A stretch of DNA of 64,000 nucleotides from Halomonas sp. GD1P12 (GCF_025725645.1 NZ_CP107007.1:1798001-1862000); one strand, 5' to 3'; shown: positions 40,523 through 52,170, counted from the first letter of the stretch. Notes: generated from the sequence alone by a model not told the origin. A program made the numbers and translations.

Positions 40523-40957
40523 ATGTCATCTTTGATCAATCGAGTCGGCCTTCGCGTTCGGGGTTATCACCTGGATGGCTATGGGCACGTCAACAATGCG
40601 CGCTATCTCGAGTTCATGGAGGAGGGGCGCTGGTCCTACTTCGATCAGCACGCGCGGCTCGTACGCGAAATGCACGATTCCGGGCGCGCTTTCGTCGTGG
40701 TCAATTTGAACATCGATTACAAACGCGCCGCGGTGCAAAACGATGACCTCACCGTAATGACCGGCTTGATCGAGGTCGGCGAGCGCAGCGCGCTTTGCCA
40801 TCACCGCATTTTGCGTGCCGACGGCAAGGTGGTGGCTCAAGCGGACCTGACGTTCGTGCTGATGGACATGAATGCCGGCCGAGCCAGCACGATCGACGGC
40901 GAAATTCTCGAGACGATGAAGCGCATTCGAGTGGCCAAAACCGAGTTCGCCCTTTAA
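40523..40957 (+). CDS. Acyl-CoA thioesterase, 4HBT hot-dog fold
   Basis: A 144-residue single hot-dog domain. The catalytic region reads YHLDGYGHVNNARYLEFMEEGR (split about residues 14-35), with the aspartate, GHVNN and glutamate typical of the 4-hydroxybenzoyl-CoA thioesterase family. The core strand VVNLNIDYKRAA follows (about 60-71). It probably hydrolyses acyl-CoA esters in the cytoplasm; chain length cannot be read from the sequence. AAGGAGT precedes the ATG. No pathway genes are adjacent. Confidence 0.82.
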   Translation: MSSLINRVGLRVRGYHLDGYGHVNNARYLEFMEEGRWSYFDQHARLVREMHDSGRAFVVVNLNIDYKRAAVQNDDLTVMTGLIEVGERSALCHHRILRADGKVVAQADLTFVLMDMNAGRASTIDGEILETMKRIRVAKTEFAL

Positions 40958-41100
40958 GTCGCCCACTCGCTTTCATTTTTTTGCGATTTTAGGGGCTAGA
41001 CTCTTACTATCCCGCCGCCCCAGAGCGCGGGTTACCAGGCCAAGCGCAGCGGGCGATGGCTGCGCCTTGACAACACTCTCGACGGAAAAGGGCATTCGCT

Positions 41101-41430
41101 ATGAGCGATGACAAGGAAGCGATCTACAAGGAGTTTCGAGAGGCCGTCAACATGGCGCCCAAGGAGCTCGAGGAGTGGCTTGAGACCGACGAGTCCAAAT
41201 CCGTGGGTGATAGTGACGGCGGTGAGTCGACCGGGCACAAGTCGGGGCGGCGTATCGTCGAGATCAAGCGCAAAAACAAGGACGAGCTGACCGATAGCGA
41301 CTATAGCCATATGAAGAAGGTGAACCAGTACGTGGCGCGTCATCTCAAGCAACCACCAAAGAAAGAGGACAAGAAGACCTCGCGCTGGCGCTACTCGTTA
41401 ATGAACTGGGGACACGATCCGCTGAAATAA
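41101..41430 (+). CDS. DUF3140 family protein
   Basis: A 109-residue highly charged cytoplasmic protein recognised as DUF3140 by EFREAVNMAPKELEEWLETDESKSVG (split about residues 11-36), then the GHKSGRRIVEIKRKNKDELT stretch (about 45-64) and the C-terminal WRYSLMNWGHDP. The family is found in bacteria and fungi and has no known biochemical function. It lies alone between the thioesterase and gyrA. Confidence 0.82.
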   Translation: MSDDKEAIYKEFREAVNMAPKELEEWLETDESKSVGDSDGGESTGHKSGRRIVEIKRKNKDELTDSDYSHMKKVNQYVARHLKQPPKKEDKKTSRWRYSLMNWGHDPLK

Positions 41431-41617
41431 TCGGCGAACGCCTCTCGGGTTTTACCCGCGGCCGAGCACTGCCTTTGGCCGCTTTTAACACGCTCGATTC
41501 AGACTCGGCGCGTCTGAGTGTCCCGCCACGCGCTTTTTTCACGACCCCTTGGGGGCCTACTGTTCTTTCAGGTCAACGCTTTGGCGTGCTCTCTGACTGC
41601 CCATGATGCTCACACAG

Positions 41618-41626
41618 TGGTATGAT
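41618..41626 (+). promoter_or_regulatory. Possible extended -10 promoter upstream of gyrA
   Basis: TGG directly before TATGAT (41621-41626) makes an extended -10 element about 97 bp before the gyrA start. No good -35 hexamer is seen. A small hairpin (AGGCCG, 6-nt loop, CGGCCT at 41652-41669) falls in the leader. Confidence 0.4.
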
Positions 41627-41722
41627 ACATGCGACTATGTTCGCCTCTGATAGGCCGTTCAAGCGGCCTTCAAGCGCTTTCAACTCTCGCAGTGCCAATG
41701 CAGTGCAAAGGATCTGACTTTC

Positions 41723-44452
41723 ATGGGTGACATCGCCAGAGAAATATTGCCCGTCAATATCGAAGACGAGCTAAAACAGTCGTACCTCGACTACGCGATG
41801 AGCGTCATCATCGGCCGCGCGCTACCCGACGTGCGCGACGGTTTGAAGCCGGTGCATCGCCGCGTGCTGTTCGCCATGCACGAGCTTAGCAACGACTGGA
41901 ACAAACCGTACAAGAAGTCGGCGCGTGTGGTCGGCGATGTCATCGGTAAATACCACCCTCACGGCGACAGCGCGGTTTACGACACCATCGTTCGCATGGC
42001 GCAGCACTTCTCGATGCGCCATGTGCTGGTCGACGGCCAGGGTAACTTCGGCTCGATCGACGGCGACAACGCCGCTGCCATGCGTTACACCGAGGTGCGC
42101 ATGGCGCGCTTGGCCCACGAATTGCTGGCGGATCTGGAAAAGGATACCGTCGACTGGGTCGATAACTACGACGGCACCGAGCGAATCCCCGAGGTACTGC
42201 CGACGCGCGTACCCAATCTACTGATCAACGGCTCCTCGGGTATCGCCGTGGGTATGGCGACCAACATCCCGCCGCATAACATGCGCGAAGTGATCGACGG
42301 CTGTCTGGCGCTGATCGACGACTACACGCTGACCATCGATGATCTGATGCAGTACATCCCGGGGCCGGATTTCCCCACTGCGGGCATCATCAACGGCCGC
42401 GCGGGGATTCTGGACGCCTACCGCACCGGACGTGGGCGCATTTACGTGCGCGCGCTGCACACCATCGAGCACGATGACAAGAGCGGCCGCGATCACATCA
42501 TCATCACCGAGCTGCCCTATCAGGTGAACAAGGCGCGGCTGATCGAGAAGATCGCCGAGCTGGTGAAAGAGAAGCGCATCGAAGGCATCGCCGAGCTTCG
42601 CGACGAGTCCGACAAGGAAGGGCTTCGCGTGGTCATCGAGATCAAGCGCGGCGAATCCGGCGAGGTGGTGGTCAACAACCTCTTCGCCCAGACTCAGCTT
42701 CAAAACGTCTTCGGCATCAACATGGTGGCACTGGAGAACGGCCAGCCGCGCACGCTGAATCTGAAGGAGATGCTCGAGGCGTTCATTCGCCACCGCCGCG
42801 AAGTCGTCACACGGCGCACGCTGTTCGAGCTCAAGAAGGCGCGCGAGCGTGGCCATATTCTCGAAGGCCTGACCGTTGCGATCTCCAACATCGATGAGGT
42901 GATCGAGCTCATCAAGGCCTCGCCCAACGCCGCCGAGGCGAAGGAGAAGCTGCTCGAACAGGTGTGGCAGCCAGGCCAGGTCACGGCGATGCTCGAACGC
43001 GCCGGGGCGACCTCCTGCAAGCCCGAGGATCTCGACGAAGGCTTTGGCCTCAATACGCTGGCCACGGAGTATCGGCTATCGCCGGCTCAGGCCCAGGCGA
43101 TTCTGGAGCTGCGCCTGCACCGTTTGACCGGGCTTGAAACCGAAAAACTTCTCGACGAGTACCTGGCGATTCTTCAGCGCATTGCCGAGCTGACCGAGAT
43201 TCTGGCCTCGCCGGATCGTTTGATGGAAGTCATCCGTGAAGAGCTTCACGCGGTGCGCGACCAGTTCGGCGACGACCGCCGTACCGAGATCCAGGCAAGC
43301 CACCTCGACCTCTCCATGGAGGACTTGATCGCCGAAGAGGACATGGTCGTCACCGTGTCGCGCTCCGGCTATGCCAAGACCCAGCCGCTGTCCGACTACC
43401 AGGCCCAGCGCCGTGGTGGTCGCGGCAAGTCCGCGACCTCGATGAAGGACGAGGACGTCATCGAGCATCTGCTGGTCGCCTCGACCCACGACACCGTGCT
43501 CTTGTTTTCCAACCGCGGCAAGGTGTACTGGCTCAAGGTGTACGAAATGCCCAACGCCAGCCGTGGCTCACGCGGCAAGCCGCTGGTCAACATGCTGCCG
43601 CTCGACGAAGGCGAGGCGATCAACGCGATTTTGCCGGTGCGCGACTACGACCCGGAGCACTACATCTTCTTCGCCACCGCCAAGGGCACCGTCAAGCGCA
43701 CGAGCCTCGAGCAGTTCTCGCGACCACGCTCGGTGGGCCTGATCGCCATCGATCTCGAAGAGGACGACCGCCTGGTGGGCGCGGCGATCACGTCGGGCAC
43801 CGATCACGCCATGCTACTCTCGTCCAACGGCAAGGCGATCCGCTTCGAAGAGGGTAACGTGCGCGCCATGGGCCGCACCGCCCGCGGCGTTCGCGGCATG
43901 CGCCTGCTCGACGACGCGGAAGTGATCAGCCTGATCATTCCCAAGAGCCAGCAGATCGACCAGGAAAACGACGGCGACGATGAATCGGCGGCACCCGAAG
44001 CGGCCGCCGAGACGCCGATCGAAGAGGGGCAGATCTACATTCTGACTGCCAGCGAGAAAGGCTACGGCAAGCGTACGCGTCTTCAGGAGTTCCCGCTCAG
44101 GGGCCGCGGCGGTCAGGGCGTGATCGCAATGCAGACCAGCGAGCGCAACGGCGCGCTGGTGGCGGCCATGCAGGTGTATGACGCCGACGAAATGATGCTG
44201 ATCACCGACCGCGGCACGCTGGTGCGCACGCGGGTCGAGGAGGTCTCCACCACCTCGCGCAACACCCAGGGCGTGATGCTGATTCGCTTGGGCAAGGAAG
44301 AACAGCTCGTTAAAACCGTGCGCGTCGATGAGCCTGAGGAGGTGCTGGTCGACGAAGCGGAGGCGCTCGAGGCTGACGCCAGCACCGCCGAGAACGCCGG
44401 CGACAATCAGGGTGAGCAAGAGCAAGGTAGCGCCGATGACACGTCACTATAA
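41723..44452 (+). CDS. gyrA: DNA gyrase subunit A
   Basis: A 909-residue gyrase subunit (E. coli 875). The quinolone region reads [19 protein letters not shown] (about residues 74-92), with wild-type-like Ser and Asp. The catalytic tyrosine is in [13 protein letters not shown] (about residue 122). The GyrA box QRRGGRG (about 560) and the C-terminal DNA-wrapping blades are present, with an acidic insertion (about 750-775) and an acidic tail that account for the extra length. It introduces negative supercoils together with GyrB. It overlaps serC by 17 bp, heading the gyrA-serC-pheA-tyrA/aroA-cmk-rpsA order. Confidence 0.98.
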   Translation: MGDIAREILPVNIEDELKQSYLDYAMSVIIGRALPDVRDGLKPVHRRVLFAMHELSNDWNKPYKKSARVVGDVIGKYHPHGDSAVYDTIVRMAQHFSMRHVLVDGQGNFGSIDGDNAAAMRYTEVRMARLAHELLADLEKDTVDWVDNYDGTERIPEVLPTRVPNLLINGSSGIAVGMATNIPPHNMREVIDGCLALIDDYTLTIDDLMQYIPGPDFPTAGIINGRAGILDAYRTGRGRIYVRALHTIEHDDKSGRDHIIITELPYQVNKARLIEKIAELVKEKRIEGIAELRDESDKEGLRVVIEIKRGESGEVVVNNLFAQTQLQNVFGINMVALENGQPRTLNLKEMLEAFIRHRREVVTRRTLFELKKARERGHILEGLTVAISNIDEVIELIKASPNAAEAKEKLLEQVWQPGQVTAMLERAGATSCKPEDLDEGFGLNTLATEYRLSPAQAQAILELRLHRLTGLETEKLLDEYLAILQRIAELTEILASPDRLMEVIREELHAVRDQFGDDRRTEIQASHLDLSMEDLIAEEDMVVTVSRSGYAKTQPLSDYQAQRRGGRGKSATSMKDEDVIEHLLVASTHDTVLLFSNRGKVYWLKVYEMPNASRGSRGKPLVNMLPLDEGEAINAILPVRDYDPEHYIFFATAKGTVKRTSLEQFSRPRSVGLIAIDLEEDDRLVGAAITSGTDHAMLLSSNGKAIRFEEGNVRAMGRTARGVRGMRLLDDAEVISLIIPKSQQIDQENDGDDESAAPEAAAETPIEEGQIYILTASEKGYGKRTRLQEFPLRGRGGQGVIAMQTSERNGALVAAMQVYDADEMMLITDRGTLVRTRVEEVSTTSRNTQGVMLIRLGKEEQLVKTVRVDEPEEVLVDEAEALEADASTAENAGDNQGEQEQGSADDTSL

Positions 44453-45539
44453 CTTCTGCGCAGGGCCTGCGGCCCTGCCTACCGCCGTTCTGGAGCGCGC
44501 TCAGCGTGAGATGCTCGATTACCAGGGGCGCGGCCTCTCGGTGATGGAAATGAGCCATCGAAGCGACGAGTTCATCGCAATCGCCAGGCAGGCGGAAGCG
44601 GATCTTCGCGAGCTGATGGCCATTCCCGATAACTACCGGGTGCTGTTCCTGCAGGGTGGGGCGAGCATGCAGTTCGCCATGCTCCCCATGAACCTGCTCG
44701 GGCGAGGCGGCAGCGCCAACTTCATTCAGACCGGTATCTGGGGCAAGAAGGCGCTCACCGAGGCCAAACGGTTAGGGTTCGATTGCCACGTAGCGGGTGA
44801 GAGCGAATCCAACGGCCATACCGAAGTGCCGCCGCTTTCAAGCCTCTCAATAAGCGACGACGCCGCTTATCTGCACTATACCGCCAATGAAACCATCGGC
44901 GGGCTCGAGTTCGACTATGTCCCAACGATTGCGCGCGCCGACGGCGTTGACGTGCCGCTCGTGTGCGACATGTCCTCCAGCATTTTGTCCGGGCCGACCA
45001 ACGTGGCCGACTTCGGCATCATCTACGCCGGCGCCCAGAAGAACATCGGCCCGGCGGGGCTGACGCTGGTCATCGTGCGCGAGGATCTCGCCGGTCACGC
45101 CGTGGCGAAGACGCCGACGCTGTTCGACTATCAGGCGCTGGCCGAGGCCGAGTCGATGGTCAACACGCCGCCGACCTACGCTTGGTATCTGTCGGGGCTG
45201 GTGTTCGACTGGCTCAAGAACGACATGGGCGGTTTAAACGCCATGGATGCGCTGAACCAGCGCAAGGCCGACAAGCTCTACCGCGCCATCGATGAAAGCG
45301 GCTTTTATTCCAACCCGATCGCCAAACATAACCGTTCGCGCATGAACGTGCCGTTCGTACTGGCCGATAGCGCCCTGGACAAGGCGTTTTTGAGCGAGGC
45401 GGAGGCGGCGGGGCTTTTGAACTTGAAGGGCCACCGCAGTGTCGGCGGCATGCGCGCAAGTCTTTATAACGCCGTGCCCGAAGCCGCGGTGGACGCGCTG
45501 ATCGCCTTCATGCACGATTTCGAACAACGAAAAGGCTAA
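44436..45539 (+). CDS. serC: Phosphoserine aminotransferase
   Basis: A 367-residue class V aminotransferase for serine and pyridoxal phosphate synthesis. It begins [15 protein letters not shown], has [19 protein letters not shown] (about residues 71-89) and the PLP lysine in [17 protein letters not shown] (about residues 197-213). The start codon lies inside the gyrA 3' end in another frame (17-bp overlap), so expression is coupled to gyrA. It is followed by pheA with 4 bp between them. Confidence 0.97.
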   Translation: MTRHYNFCAGPAALPTAVLERAQREMLDYQGRGLSVMEMSHRSDEFIAIARQAEADLRELMAIPDNYRVLFLQGGASMQFAMLPMNLLGRGGSANFIQTGIWGKKALTEAKRLGFDCHVAGESESNGHTEVPPLSSLSISDDAAYLHYTANETIGGLEFDYVPTIARADGVDVPLVCDMSSSILSGPTNVADFGIIYAGAQKNIGPAGLTLVIVREDLAGHAVAKTPTLFDYQALAEAESMVNTPPTYAWYLSGLVFDWLKNDMGGLNAMDALNQRKADKLYRAIDESGFYSNPIAKHNRSRMNVPFVLADSALDKAFLSEAEAAGLLNLKGHRSVGGMRASLYNAVPEAAVDALIAFMHDFEQRKG

Positions 45540-45543
45540 CCCC

Positions 45544-46635
45544 ATGTCAGATACGCCAATCAATTTGGGTGAACTTCGCCAGCGCATCGACCAGCTCGAC
45601 GAGGATATCGTGCGTCTTATCAGCGAGCGCGCCCGCTGCGCTCAGCAGGTCGCCCGCGTGAAGCTTGCCGACGATGAGAACGCGGTATTTTACCGGCCCG
45701 AGCGCGAAGCCCAGGTGCTGCGCCGGATCATGTCGCTCAACGAAGGGCCGCTGGACGACGAAGAGATGGCGCGGCTGTTTCGTGAAATCATGTCGGCGTG
45801 TCTGGCGCTGGAGAAGCCCATCAAGGTGGCGTATCTCGGACCAGAAGGCACCTTTACCCAGCAGGCGGCGCTCAAGCATTTTGGCGACAGCGCCGTGAGT
45901 CTGCCGATGGCGGCCATCGATGAAGTCTTTCGCGAGGTCGAGGCGGGCGCCGTCAACTATGGAGTCGTGCCGGTCGAGAACTCCACCGAAGGCGTGGTCA
46001 ACCACACCCTGGATACCTTCATCGATTCGTCGATCAAGATCTGCGGCGAAGTCGTCCTGCGTATTCATCACCACCTGCTGGTCAGCGAGAACACTCGCCG
46101 CGACAAGGTCACGCGAATTTATTCGCATCCGCAATCCTTTGGCCAGTGCCGCAAATGGCTCGACGCCCACTTCCCCCACGCCGAACGGGTGCCGGTGGCC
46201 TCCAATGCCGAGGCGGCGAAGCTGGTCAAGACCGAGTGGCACAGCGCGGCGATCGCCGGCGACATGGCGGCCAAACTCTACGGGCTGACCCATATTGCAG
46301 AAAAGATAGAGGACCGGCCGGATAACTCTACCCGCTTTTTGATCATCGGCAGCGAAGGCGTACCGAGCTGCGGTGAAGACAAAACCTCGGTCGTGGTGGC
46401 CATGCGCAACCAGCCCGGCGCGCTTCACGATCTGCTCGAGCCGTTTCACCGTCACGGCATCGATCTTACCCGCATCGAAACACGCCCCTCGCGCACCGGC
46501 GCCTGGAACTATGTGTTCTTCATTGACTTCAAGGGCCACACCGACGAGCCCGAAGTGGCGTCGGTACTCGAAGAGGTCAGCCGCGGCGCGCTCGAGCTGC
46601 GCGTACTGGGTTCCTACCCCCAGGGTGTCATGTGA
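45544..46635 (+). CDS. pheA: P-protein: chorismate mutase / prephenate dehydratase
   Basis: A 363-residue bifunctional enzyme for phenylalanine synthesis. The chorismate mutase domain is about residues 1-90 (LRQRIDQLDEDIVRLISERA). The prephenate dehydratase domain is about 95-275 (VAYLGPEGTFTQQAALKHFG and NSTRFLIIG, the TRF motif). The ACT domain follows (about 280-360), with GALHDLLEPF and IETRPSRTGAWNY, the regions used for phenylalanine feedback. AAGG precedes the ATG. It overlaps the next gene by 4 bp. Confidence 0.97.
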   Translation: MSDTPINLGELRQRIDQLDEDIVRLISERARCAQQVARVKLADDENAVFYRPEREAQVLRRIMSLNEGPLDDEEMARLFREIMSACLALEKPIKVAYLGPEGTFTQQAALKHFGDSAVSLPMAAIDEVFREVEAGAVNYGVVPVENSTEGVVNHTLDTFIDSSIKICGEVVLRIHHHLLVSENTRRDKVTRIYSHPQSFGQCRKWLDAHFPHAERVPVASNAEAAKLVKTEWHSAAIAGDMAAKLYGLTHIAEKIEDRPDNSTRFLIIGSEGVPSCGEDKTSVVVAMRNQPGALHDLLEPFHRHGIDLTRIETRPSRTGAWNYVFFIDFKGHTDEPEVASVLEEVSRGALELRVLGSYPQGVM

Positions 46636-48920
46636 CAAAGCGGCTCTCTTCGATGAGCGTTGCAGGCGTGTGTCATGAGCCGCGAATTCTCATCGTCGGG
46701 CTTGGCCTGATGGGCGGCTCGCTCGCCGCTGCGCTCAAGAGCAGGGGCTTCGAAGGCGAGATTCTGGCCTGCGACCCGGACGAAGGCGAGATCGCGCTCG
46801 GCGTCGAAATGGGGCTGATCGACAGCGGGGGCCGTGAGCTCGAAGCGCTGCTGGATGGCGTTTCGCTGGTGGTGCTGGCGGTGCCGGTGCTGGCGATGGA
46901 GCCGGTGCTGGAACGTCTCAAGGCGGGGCTCGACCGTGCGGCGGCCAGCGTCGTCGTGACCGATGTCGGCAGCACCAAGGGCGTGATTCGTGACTGCGTC
47001 GAGCGCGTGTTCGGTGAGCTTCCCACCAATGTCGTGCTGGGGCATCCGATCGCCGGCTCGGAGAAAAGCGGCGTGGCCGCTGCCAACCCGGCGCTCTACA
47101 CCGACCACAAGGTGATTTTGACGCCAGAGCCCGACACCGATCCCGTGGCGCTGGGCCGAGTGTACGCGCTTTGGCAAGCCTGCGGCGCCGAGGTGCTGGA
47201 GATGAGCGTCGAGCGCCACGATCAGGTGCTGGCGCGCACCAGCCACCTGCCGCACCTGCTGGCGTTCTCGCTGGTGGATACGCTGGCACGTCAGGACCAG
47301 CGCCTCGATATCTTTCGCTACGCCGCTGGCGGTTTTCGCGATTTCACGCGGATCGCCGGCAGCGACCCGGTCATGTGGCGCGACATCTTCATTGCCAACC
47401 GCGAGGCGGTGCTGGCGTCGCTCGACGACTTCGAGGCGGGCCTGAAAACGCTTAGAACGTCCATCGAGCGCGGCGATAGCGACGCGTTGATCGCCACCTT
47501 CGATCGAGCCAGCCATGCGCGGCGCTACTTTGGAACCTTACTCAGTCAAACAAGCTATCAGGCGGAATACCATATGCACTCTCATGCGCGCGTTACCTAC
47601 CGTGTCAAGCCCGGCGGCCAGGCCCAGGGGCGCCTGCGGGTGCCCGGCGACAAATCGATGTCGCACCGCTCCATCATGCTGGGGGCGCTTGCCGAAGGCG
47701 TAACCGAGGTCAAGGGCTTTCTCGAAGGCGAGGACAGTCTGGCCACGCTTCAGGCGTTTCGCGAAATGGGGGTGGCCATCGAAGGCCCGCACCAGGGGCG
47801 TGTGATCATTCACGGCGTGGGCCTGCACGGGCTCAAGGCGCCGGCGGGGCCCCTGTACGTCGGTAACTCCGGCACTGCCATGCGCCTGTTTGCCGGGCTT
47901 TTGGCCGGGCAGGATTTTGATAGCGAACTCACCGGCGACGAATCGCTGACCAAGCGCCCGATGGGGCGCGTGGCGGACCCGTTGAGAGCGATGGGGGCCA
48001 CCGTCGAGACCGCCGACGGCGGGCGCCCGCCGCTCGTCATCAAGGGCGGCGCGGCCCTCAAGGGGATCCATTACGATATGCCGATGGCCAGCGCCCAGGT
48101 GAAGTCATGCCTGCTGCTCGCCGGGCTTTACGCCAAAGGCGAAACCCGCGTGCGCGAACCCGCGCCGACCCGCGATCATACCGAGCGCATGCTCAATGGC
48201 TTTGGCTACCCGGTTCACCGCGAAGGCGATACGTGCTGGCTGGAAGGCGGCCACGGCCTGACCGCCGGGACCATTGACGTGCCCTCGGATATCTCTTCGG
48301 CGACCTTCTTTTTGGTGGCCGCAGCGATCACCCCGGGGTCGGATATTACCCTCGAGCACGTGGGCATGAATCCGACGCGCATCGGCGTGATCAATATTCT
48401 AACGCTGATGGGGGCGAATCTTGCGTTCGAGAACGAGCGCGAGGTAGGCGGCGAGCCGGTGGCGGATATTCGTATTCGCTACGCGCCGCTGACGGGCATC
48501 GATATTCCGGTCGAGCAGGTGCCGCTGGCCATCGACGAATTTCCGGCGCTGTTCATTGCCGCCGCCAACGCCCAGGGCACTACGCGCCTGCGCGGGGCGG
48601 AAGAGCTTCGCGTCAAGGAGTCGGACCGGCTGCAGGCCATGGCCGACGGTCTTGCGATTCTGGGTATCGAGCACACGATGCTCAATGACGGTATCGATAT
48701 CGTGGGCGCTCAGCAGGATGATTCACCGGCGCCCAACTACACCGGTGGCAACGTCGATAGTCTGGGCGATCACCGTATTGCCATGGCCTTTGCGGTGGCG
48801 GCGCTGCGCGCCTCCAGCGAAATCACGATCGACGACTGCGCCAATGTGGCGACCTCCTTCCCGGGCTTTCTAGGGCTTCTCGAGCGTATCGGCATGAGTG
48901 CCGAGGAGGTGCGCCAGTGA
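46632..48920 (+). CDS. tyrA-aroA: Fused prephenate dehydrogenase (TyrA) / EPSP synthase (AroA)
   Basis: A 762-residue fusion. The TyrA half (about residues 1-305) has the NAD-binding [16 protein letters not shown] (about 20-35) and [13 protein letters not shown] (about 136-148). From residue 315 the AroA half has the substrate-binding [18 protein letters not shown] (about 340-357), [13 protein letters not shown] (about 411-423) and the C-terminal [12 protein letters not shown] (about 712-723). It makes 4-hydroxyphenylpyruvate and 5-enolpyruvylshikimate-3-phosphate. The fusion is typical of Pseudomonas and Halomonas relatives. The GTG start overlaps pheA by 4 bp; an ATG seven codons later is an alternative. 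Confidence 0.96.
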   Translation: MTKRLSSMSVAGVCHEPRILIVGLGLMGGSLAAALKSRGFEGEILACDPDEGEIALGVEMGLIDSGGRELEALLDGVSLVVLAVPVLAMEPVLERLKAGLDRAAASVVVTDVGSTKGVIRDCVERVFGELPTNVVLGHPIAGSEKSGVAAANPALYTDHKVILTPEPDTDPVALGRVYALWQACGAEVLEMSVERHDQVLARTSHLPHLLAFSLVDTLARQDQRLDIFRYAAGGFRDFTRIAGSDPVMWRDIFIANREAVLASLDDFEAGLKTLRTSIERGDSDALIATFDRASHARRYFGTLLSQTSYQAEYHMHSHARVTYRVKPGGQAQGRLRVPGDKSMSHRSIMLGALAEGVTEVKGFLEGEDSLATLQAFREMGVAIEGPHQGRVIIHGVGLHGLKAPAGPLYVGNSGTAMRLFAGLLAGQDFDSELTGDESLTKRPMGRVADPLRAMGATVETADGGRPPLVIKGGAALKGIHYDMPMASAQVKSCLLLAGLYAKGETRVREPAPTRDHTERMLNGFGYPVHREGDTCWLEGGHGLTAGTIDVPSDISSATFFLVAAAITPGSDITLEHVGMNPTRIGVINILTLMGANLAFENEREVGGEPVADIRIRYAPLTGIDIPVEQVPLAIDEFPALFIAAANAQGTTRLRGAEELRVKESDRLQAMADGLAILGIEHTMLNDGIDIVGAQQDDSPAPNYTGGNVDSLGDHRIAMAFAVAALRASSEITIDDCANVATSFPGFLGLLERIGMSAEEVRQ

Positions 48921-49606
48921 ATGTCGAGGTTCCCGTTCTCACCATCGACGGCCCCGGGGGCGCCGGCAAGGGCACCATTAGCGGCTTGATCGCCGAACGC
49001 CTGGGCTGGCATCTGCTCGATAGCGGCGCGCTTTACCGGCTGACCGCCCAGGCGGCGCTCAAGCACGGCGTGGCGCTGGACGACGAAGGCGGCCTCGAAC
49101 GCTTGGCGATGTCGTTGGACGTCGCGTTTCCAGTAGAAGAGGGCACGCCGCGTACGCTACTGGAAGGCGAAGACGTCACGCTGGCCATTCGCACCGAGCA
49201 GGCCGGCGAGCGCGCCTCCCAGGTGGCATCGCTTCCCGGCGTTCGCCAGGGGCTTTTGGAGCGCCAGCGCAACTTTTGCCAGACGCCCGGGCTTGTGGCG
49301 GATGGGCGCGATATGGGTACGGTCGTTTTCCCCGATGCGCCGGTCAAGGTATTTTTGACCGCCAGTGCCGAGGAACGGGCGCGAAGACGCTTCAGGCAGT
49401 TGCAGGACGCCGGCGTGGATGCTAGTCTTTCGAGTCTTTTGAAGGAGATTCAGGCACGCGATGCACGCGACACGCAGCGCAGTGTGGCTCCGCTCAAGCC
49501 GGCATCCGATGCCGTAACGCTTGACACCACGCGCCTGAGTATACCGGAAGTGGTTGATCGTCTAACGCAGTTGCTGGCCCAAAAAGGGCTTGCAAGCGCA
49601 GACTGA
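48917..49606 (+). CDS. cmk: Cytidylate kinase
   Basis: A 229-residue nucleoside monophosphate kinase that phosphorylates CMP and dCMP. It has the P-loop [20 protein letters not shown] (about residues 8-27), LLDSGALYR (about 34-42), a [20 protein letters not shown] segment (about 131-150) and [10 protein letters not shown] in the lid. The GTG start overlaps the fusion-gene stop (GTGA), so translation is coupled. It is followed by rpsA, as in E. coli. Confidence 0.96.
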   Translation: MNVEVPVLTIDGPGGAGKGTISGLIAERLGWHLLDSGALYRLTAQAALKHGVALDDEGGLERLAMSLDVAFPVEEGTPRTLLEGEDVTLAIRTEQAGERASQVASLPGVRQGLLERQRNFCQTPGLVADGRDMGTVVFPDAPVKVFLTASAEERARRRFRQLQDAGVDASLSSLLKEIQARDARDTQRSVAPLKPASDAVTLDTTRLSIPEVVDRLTQLLAQKGLASAD

Positions 49607-49799
49607 TTCTCCCTTGCGGCGTTTTTGGGAAGGTGTCACGACATGGCAGGGCGGCAAGTCATATGATCGTTCATATCCGAGAGCCCGGTCAGGTCCAACC
49701 AGCGCTAACACCCCTGAAAGCTGAGTTACATAGGCCCGTACTCGCTGGTGGTACGGAGAAGGCATTACGCCTCAACAACGTTGATCACGTAGGAAAACC

Positions 49800-51482
49800 A
49801 TGAGCGAAAGCTTTGCTGAACTGTTTGAACAGTCTCTTAACGACATCAACATGGAGCCGGGCGCCATCGTCGCGGCCCAGGTTGTCGACATCGACGGTGA
49901 CTGGGTTACCGTTAATGCTGGTCTGAAATCCGAAGGCCAAATTCCCGCGGCACAGTTCCGCGACGACAACGGTGAACTCACTATCGCCATCGGCGATGAC
50001 GTTCACGTTGCACTGGAAGCCGTCGAAGACGGTTTCGGCGAAACGCGCCTGTCGCGTGAAAAAGCCAAGCGTGCTGAAGCCTGGAAGATTCTGGAAGCGG
50101 CCTTCGAGAAAGACGAAATCATCAAGGGCGTGATCAACGGTAAAGTTAAAGGCGGCTTCACTGTCGACGTTGACTCCATCCGTGCCTTCCTGCCGGGTTC
50201 ACTGGTCGACGTTCGTCCGGTTCGCGATACTGCGCACCTGGAAAACAAGGAACTCGACTTCAAGGTCATCAAACTCGACCCGAAGCGTAACAACGTCGTT
50301 GTATCGCGTCGCGCCGTCCTCGAAGCTGAAAACAGCGCCGAGCGTGAAGCTTTGCTTGCCACGCTTCAGGAAGGCCAGCAGATCAAGGGTATCGTCAAGA
50401 ACCTGACCGATTACGGCGCCTTCGTCGACCTCGGCGGCGTCGACGGCCTGCTGCACATCACCGACATGGCCTGGAAGCGCATCAAGCATCCGTCCGAAAT
50501 CGTCGCCGTGGGCGATGAGATCAACGTCAAGGTGCTGAAATTCGACCGCGAGCGTAACCGCGTATCGCTGGGTCTCAAGCAACTGGGCGAAGATCCGTGG
50601 GTCAACATCAAGGCGCGTTACCCGGAAGGCACCAAGGTGCACGCCGTGGTGACCAACTTGACCGACTACGGCTGCTTTGCAGAGCTCGAAGAAGGTGTCG
50701 AAGGTCTGGTTCACGTCTCTGAAATGGACTGGACCAACAAGAACATCCATCCGTCCAAGGTCGTTCAAGTGGGCGACGATGTCGACGTCATGGTTCTGGA
50801 CATCGACGAAGAGCGTCGTCGTATTTCCCTGGGTATCAAGCAGTGCACCGCTAACCCGTGGGAAACCTTCAACGCCGAGTACAACAAGGGCGACCGCGTT
50901 TCTGGCACCATCAAGTCGATCACCGATTTCGGTATCTTCATTGGTCTGGAAGGCGGCATCGACGGTCTGGTTCATCTGTCCGACATCTCCTGGACAGAGA
51001 CTGGCGAAGAAGCGGTTCGTAACTTCAAGAAAGGCGATGAAGCCGAAGCCGTTATCCTGTCGATCGACCCGGAGCGCGAGCGCATCTCCCTGGGTATCAA
51101 GCAAATGGATTCCGATCCGGTGGCTGAATACCTCTCGGTCAACGACAAGGGCAGCATCGTGACTGGCCGCGTTGTCGAAGTCGATGCAAAAGAAGCGCAC
51201 GTTGAGCTGGCAACCGATGTTGTTGCTATCCTCAAGGCGTCTGAAATCAGCGCTGACCGTGTCGAAGACGCGCGTAACGTGCTGAACGAAGGCGACAGCG
51301 TTGAAGCGCGTATCGTGAACGTCGATCGCAAGAGCCGTCAGATCAATCTGTCGATCAAAGCGAAAGAGCAGGACGATACTCGTCAGAACATGAAGAAACT
51401 GCGCGAGCAGGACTCCGAAACCGGCGGTGGCGGTGCTACCACGATCGGTGATCTGATCAAGCAGCAGATGGGTCAGGACTAA
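49800..51482 (+). CDS. rpsA: 30S ribosomal protein S1
   Basis: A 560-residue protein with six S1 RNA-binding repeats. Repeated [40 protein letters not shown] and [20 protein letters not shown] blocks are visible between about residues 200 and 400. The N terminus [13 protein letters not shown] binds the ribosome. It melts mRNA at the 30S platform. AGGA precedes the ATG. The leader from cmk is 193 nt, long enough for autoregulatory structure as known in E. coli. Codon use is that of a highly expressed gene. The usual ihfB gene does not follow; mvaT does. Confidence 0.98.
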   Translation: MSESFAELFEQSLNDINMEPGAIVAAQVVDIDGDWVTVNAGLKSEGQIPAAQFRDDNGELTIAIGDDVHVALEAVEDGFGETRLSREKAKRAEAWKILEAAFEKDEIIKGVINGKVKGGFTVDVDSIRAFLPGSLVDVRPVRDTAHLENKELDFKVIKLDPKRNNVVVSRRAVLEAENSAEREALLATLQEGQQIKGIVKNLTDYGAFVDLGGVDGLLHITDMAWKRIKHPSEIVAVGDEINVKVLKFDRERNRVSLGLKQLGEDPWVNIKARYPEGTKVHAVVTNLTDYGCFAELEEGVEGLVHVSEMDWTNKNIHPSKVVQVGDDVDVMVLDIDEERRRISLGIKQCTANPWETFNAEYNKGDRVSGTIKSITDFGIFIGLEGGIDGLVHLSDISWTETGEEAVRNFKKGDEAEAVILSIDPERERISLGIKQMDSDPVAEYLSVNDKGSIVTGRVVEVDAKEAHVELATDVVAILKASEISADRVEDARNVLNEGDSVEARIVNVDRKSRQINLSIKAKEQDDTRQNMKKLREQDSETGGGGATTIGDLIKQQMGQD

Positions 51483-51500
51483 TCGTTCCGGCTCTATCTC

Positions 51501-51533
51501 AAAAAACGCCACCTTCGGGTGGCGTTTTTTTTT
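51501..51533 (+). terminator. Rho-independent terminator of rpsA
   Basis: A perfect 13-bp stem (51501-51513 with 51518-51530) closed by a TTCG tetraloop and ending in nine T residues, 18 bp after the stop. Confidence 0.96.
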
Positions 51534-51641
51534 GCTGAGTTGAATCTTTTCCATGATGCACTCTTTACGACCACCAGTTGTTAAGTTTCAAGCGTAGATA
51601 TAAAAAAACGATTAGTATTCGTCCTTGAATGGACTAGACTA

Positions 51642-51670
51642 TTGTCAATTAGTGAAATTGAAGTAATAAT
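51642..51670 (+). promoter_or_regulatory. Predicted sigma-70 promoter of mvaT
   Basis: TTGTCA (51642-51647) and AATAAT (51665-51670), each one base from consensus, are separated by an ideal 17 bp. The region is AT-rich, and the mvaT start is about 70 nt downstream, as expected for a self-controlled xenogeneic silencer. Confidence 0.75.
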
Positions 51671-51745
51671 GTCGCCGCCTCGCGATAAGTAGACGGCTTT
51701 AAAAGACGTTTTGCTTTTCCAGCCATAGTTTATCAAGGAAGCCCC

Positions 51746-52132
51746 ATGTCATTGCTGAATGAATACATGCAAAAAGAGCAGCAGTTAAAGCAGCTGCAGG
51801 AAGACCTTCAACGTCTGGAAGGCGATCAGCGACTTAAAAGTGAGCTGGAGTTTAAATCCAAACTCGAAGCGTTAATGAACGAGTTCGGTAAAAAACCGGC
51901 CGATGTCATTGCCATGCTTGACCCGTCAAGCGACCAGCGAGGCAGCAGTGCTGCTTCCAAGGCTTCTGCTACCCCCAGCAATCGCCGTAAGCGCCGTTTG
52001 AAAGTGTACAAGAATCCGCACACTGGTGAAGTCATCGAAACCCGTGGCGGCAATCATAAAGGCCTGCGCAGCTGGAAAGACGAGTACGGTGATGAAACCG
52101 TAGAATCCTGGCTCGAGCAGCAGGATAGCTAA
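51746..52132 (+). CDS. mvaT: MvaT-family H-NS-like nucleoid protein
   Basis: A 128-residue H-NS functional analogue. The N-terminal coiled coil for oligomerisation (about residues 1-60) reads MSLLNEYMQKEQQLKQLQED, and the C-terminal DNA-binding domain reads KVYKNPHTGEVIETRGGNHKGLRSWK (split about 85-110), with the AT-hook-like RGGNHK loop. It binds AT-rich DNA and silences foreign genes. AAGGAAG precedes the ATG. It has its own promoter and terminator. In this window the pilA and 59.5-59.9 kb region are the obvious AT-rich targets. Confidence 0.92.
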   Translation: MSLLNEYMQKEQQLKQLQEDLQRLEGDQRLKSELEFKSKLEALMNEFGKKPADVIAMLDPSSDQRGSSAASKASATPSNRRKRRLKVYKNPHTGEVIETRGGNHKGLRSWKDEYGDETVESWLEQQDS

Positions 52133-52138
52133 AACATG

Positions 52139-52170
52139 ACCGGCGCCCTCGTTGAGGGCGCCGGTTTTTT
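52139..52170 (+). terminator. Rho-independent terminator of mvaT
   Basis: A perfect 12-bp stem (52139-52150 with 52154-52165) with a 3-nt loop and a run of six T residues, immediately after the mvaT stop. Confidence 0.96.
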
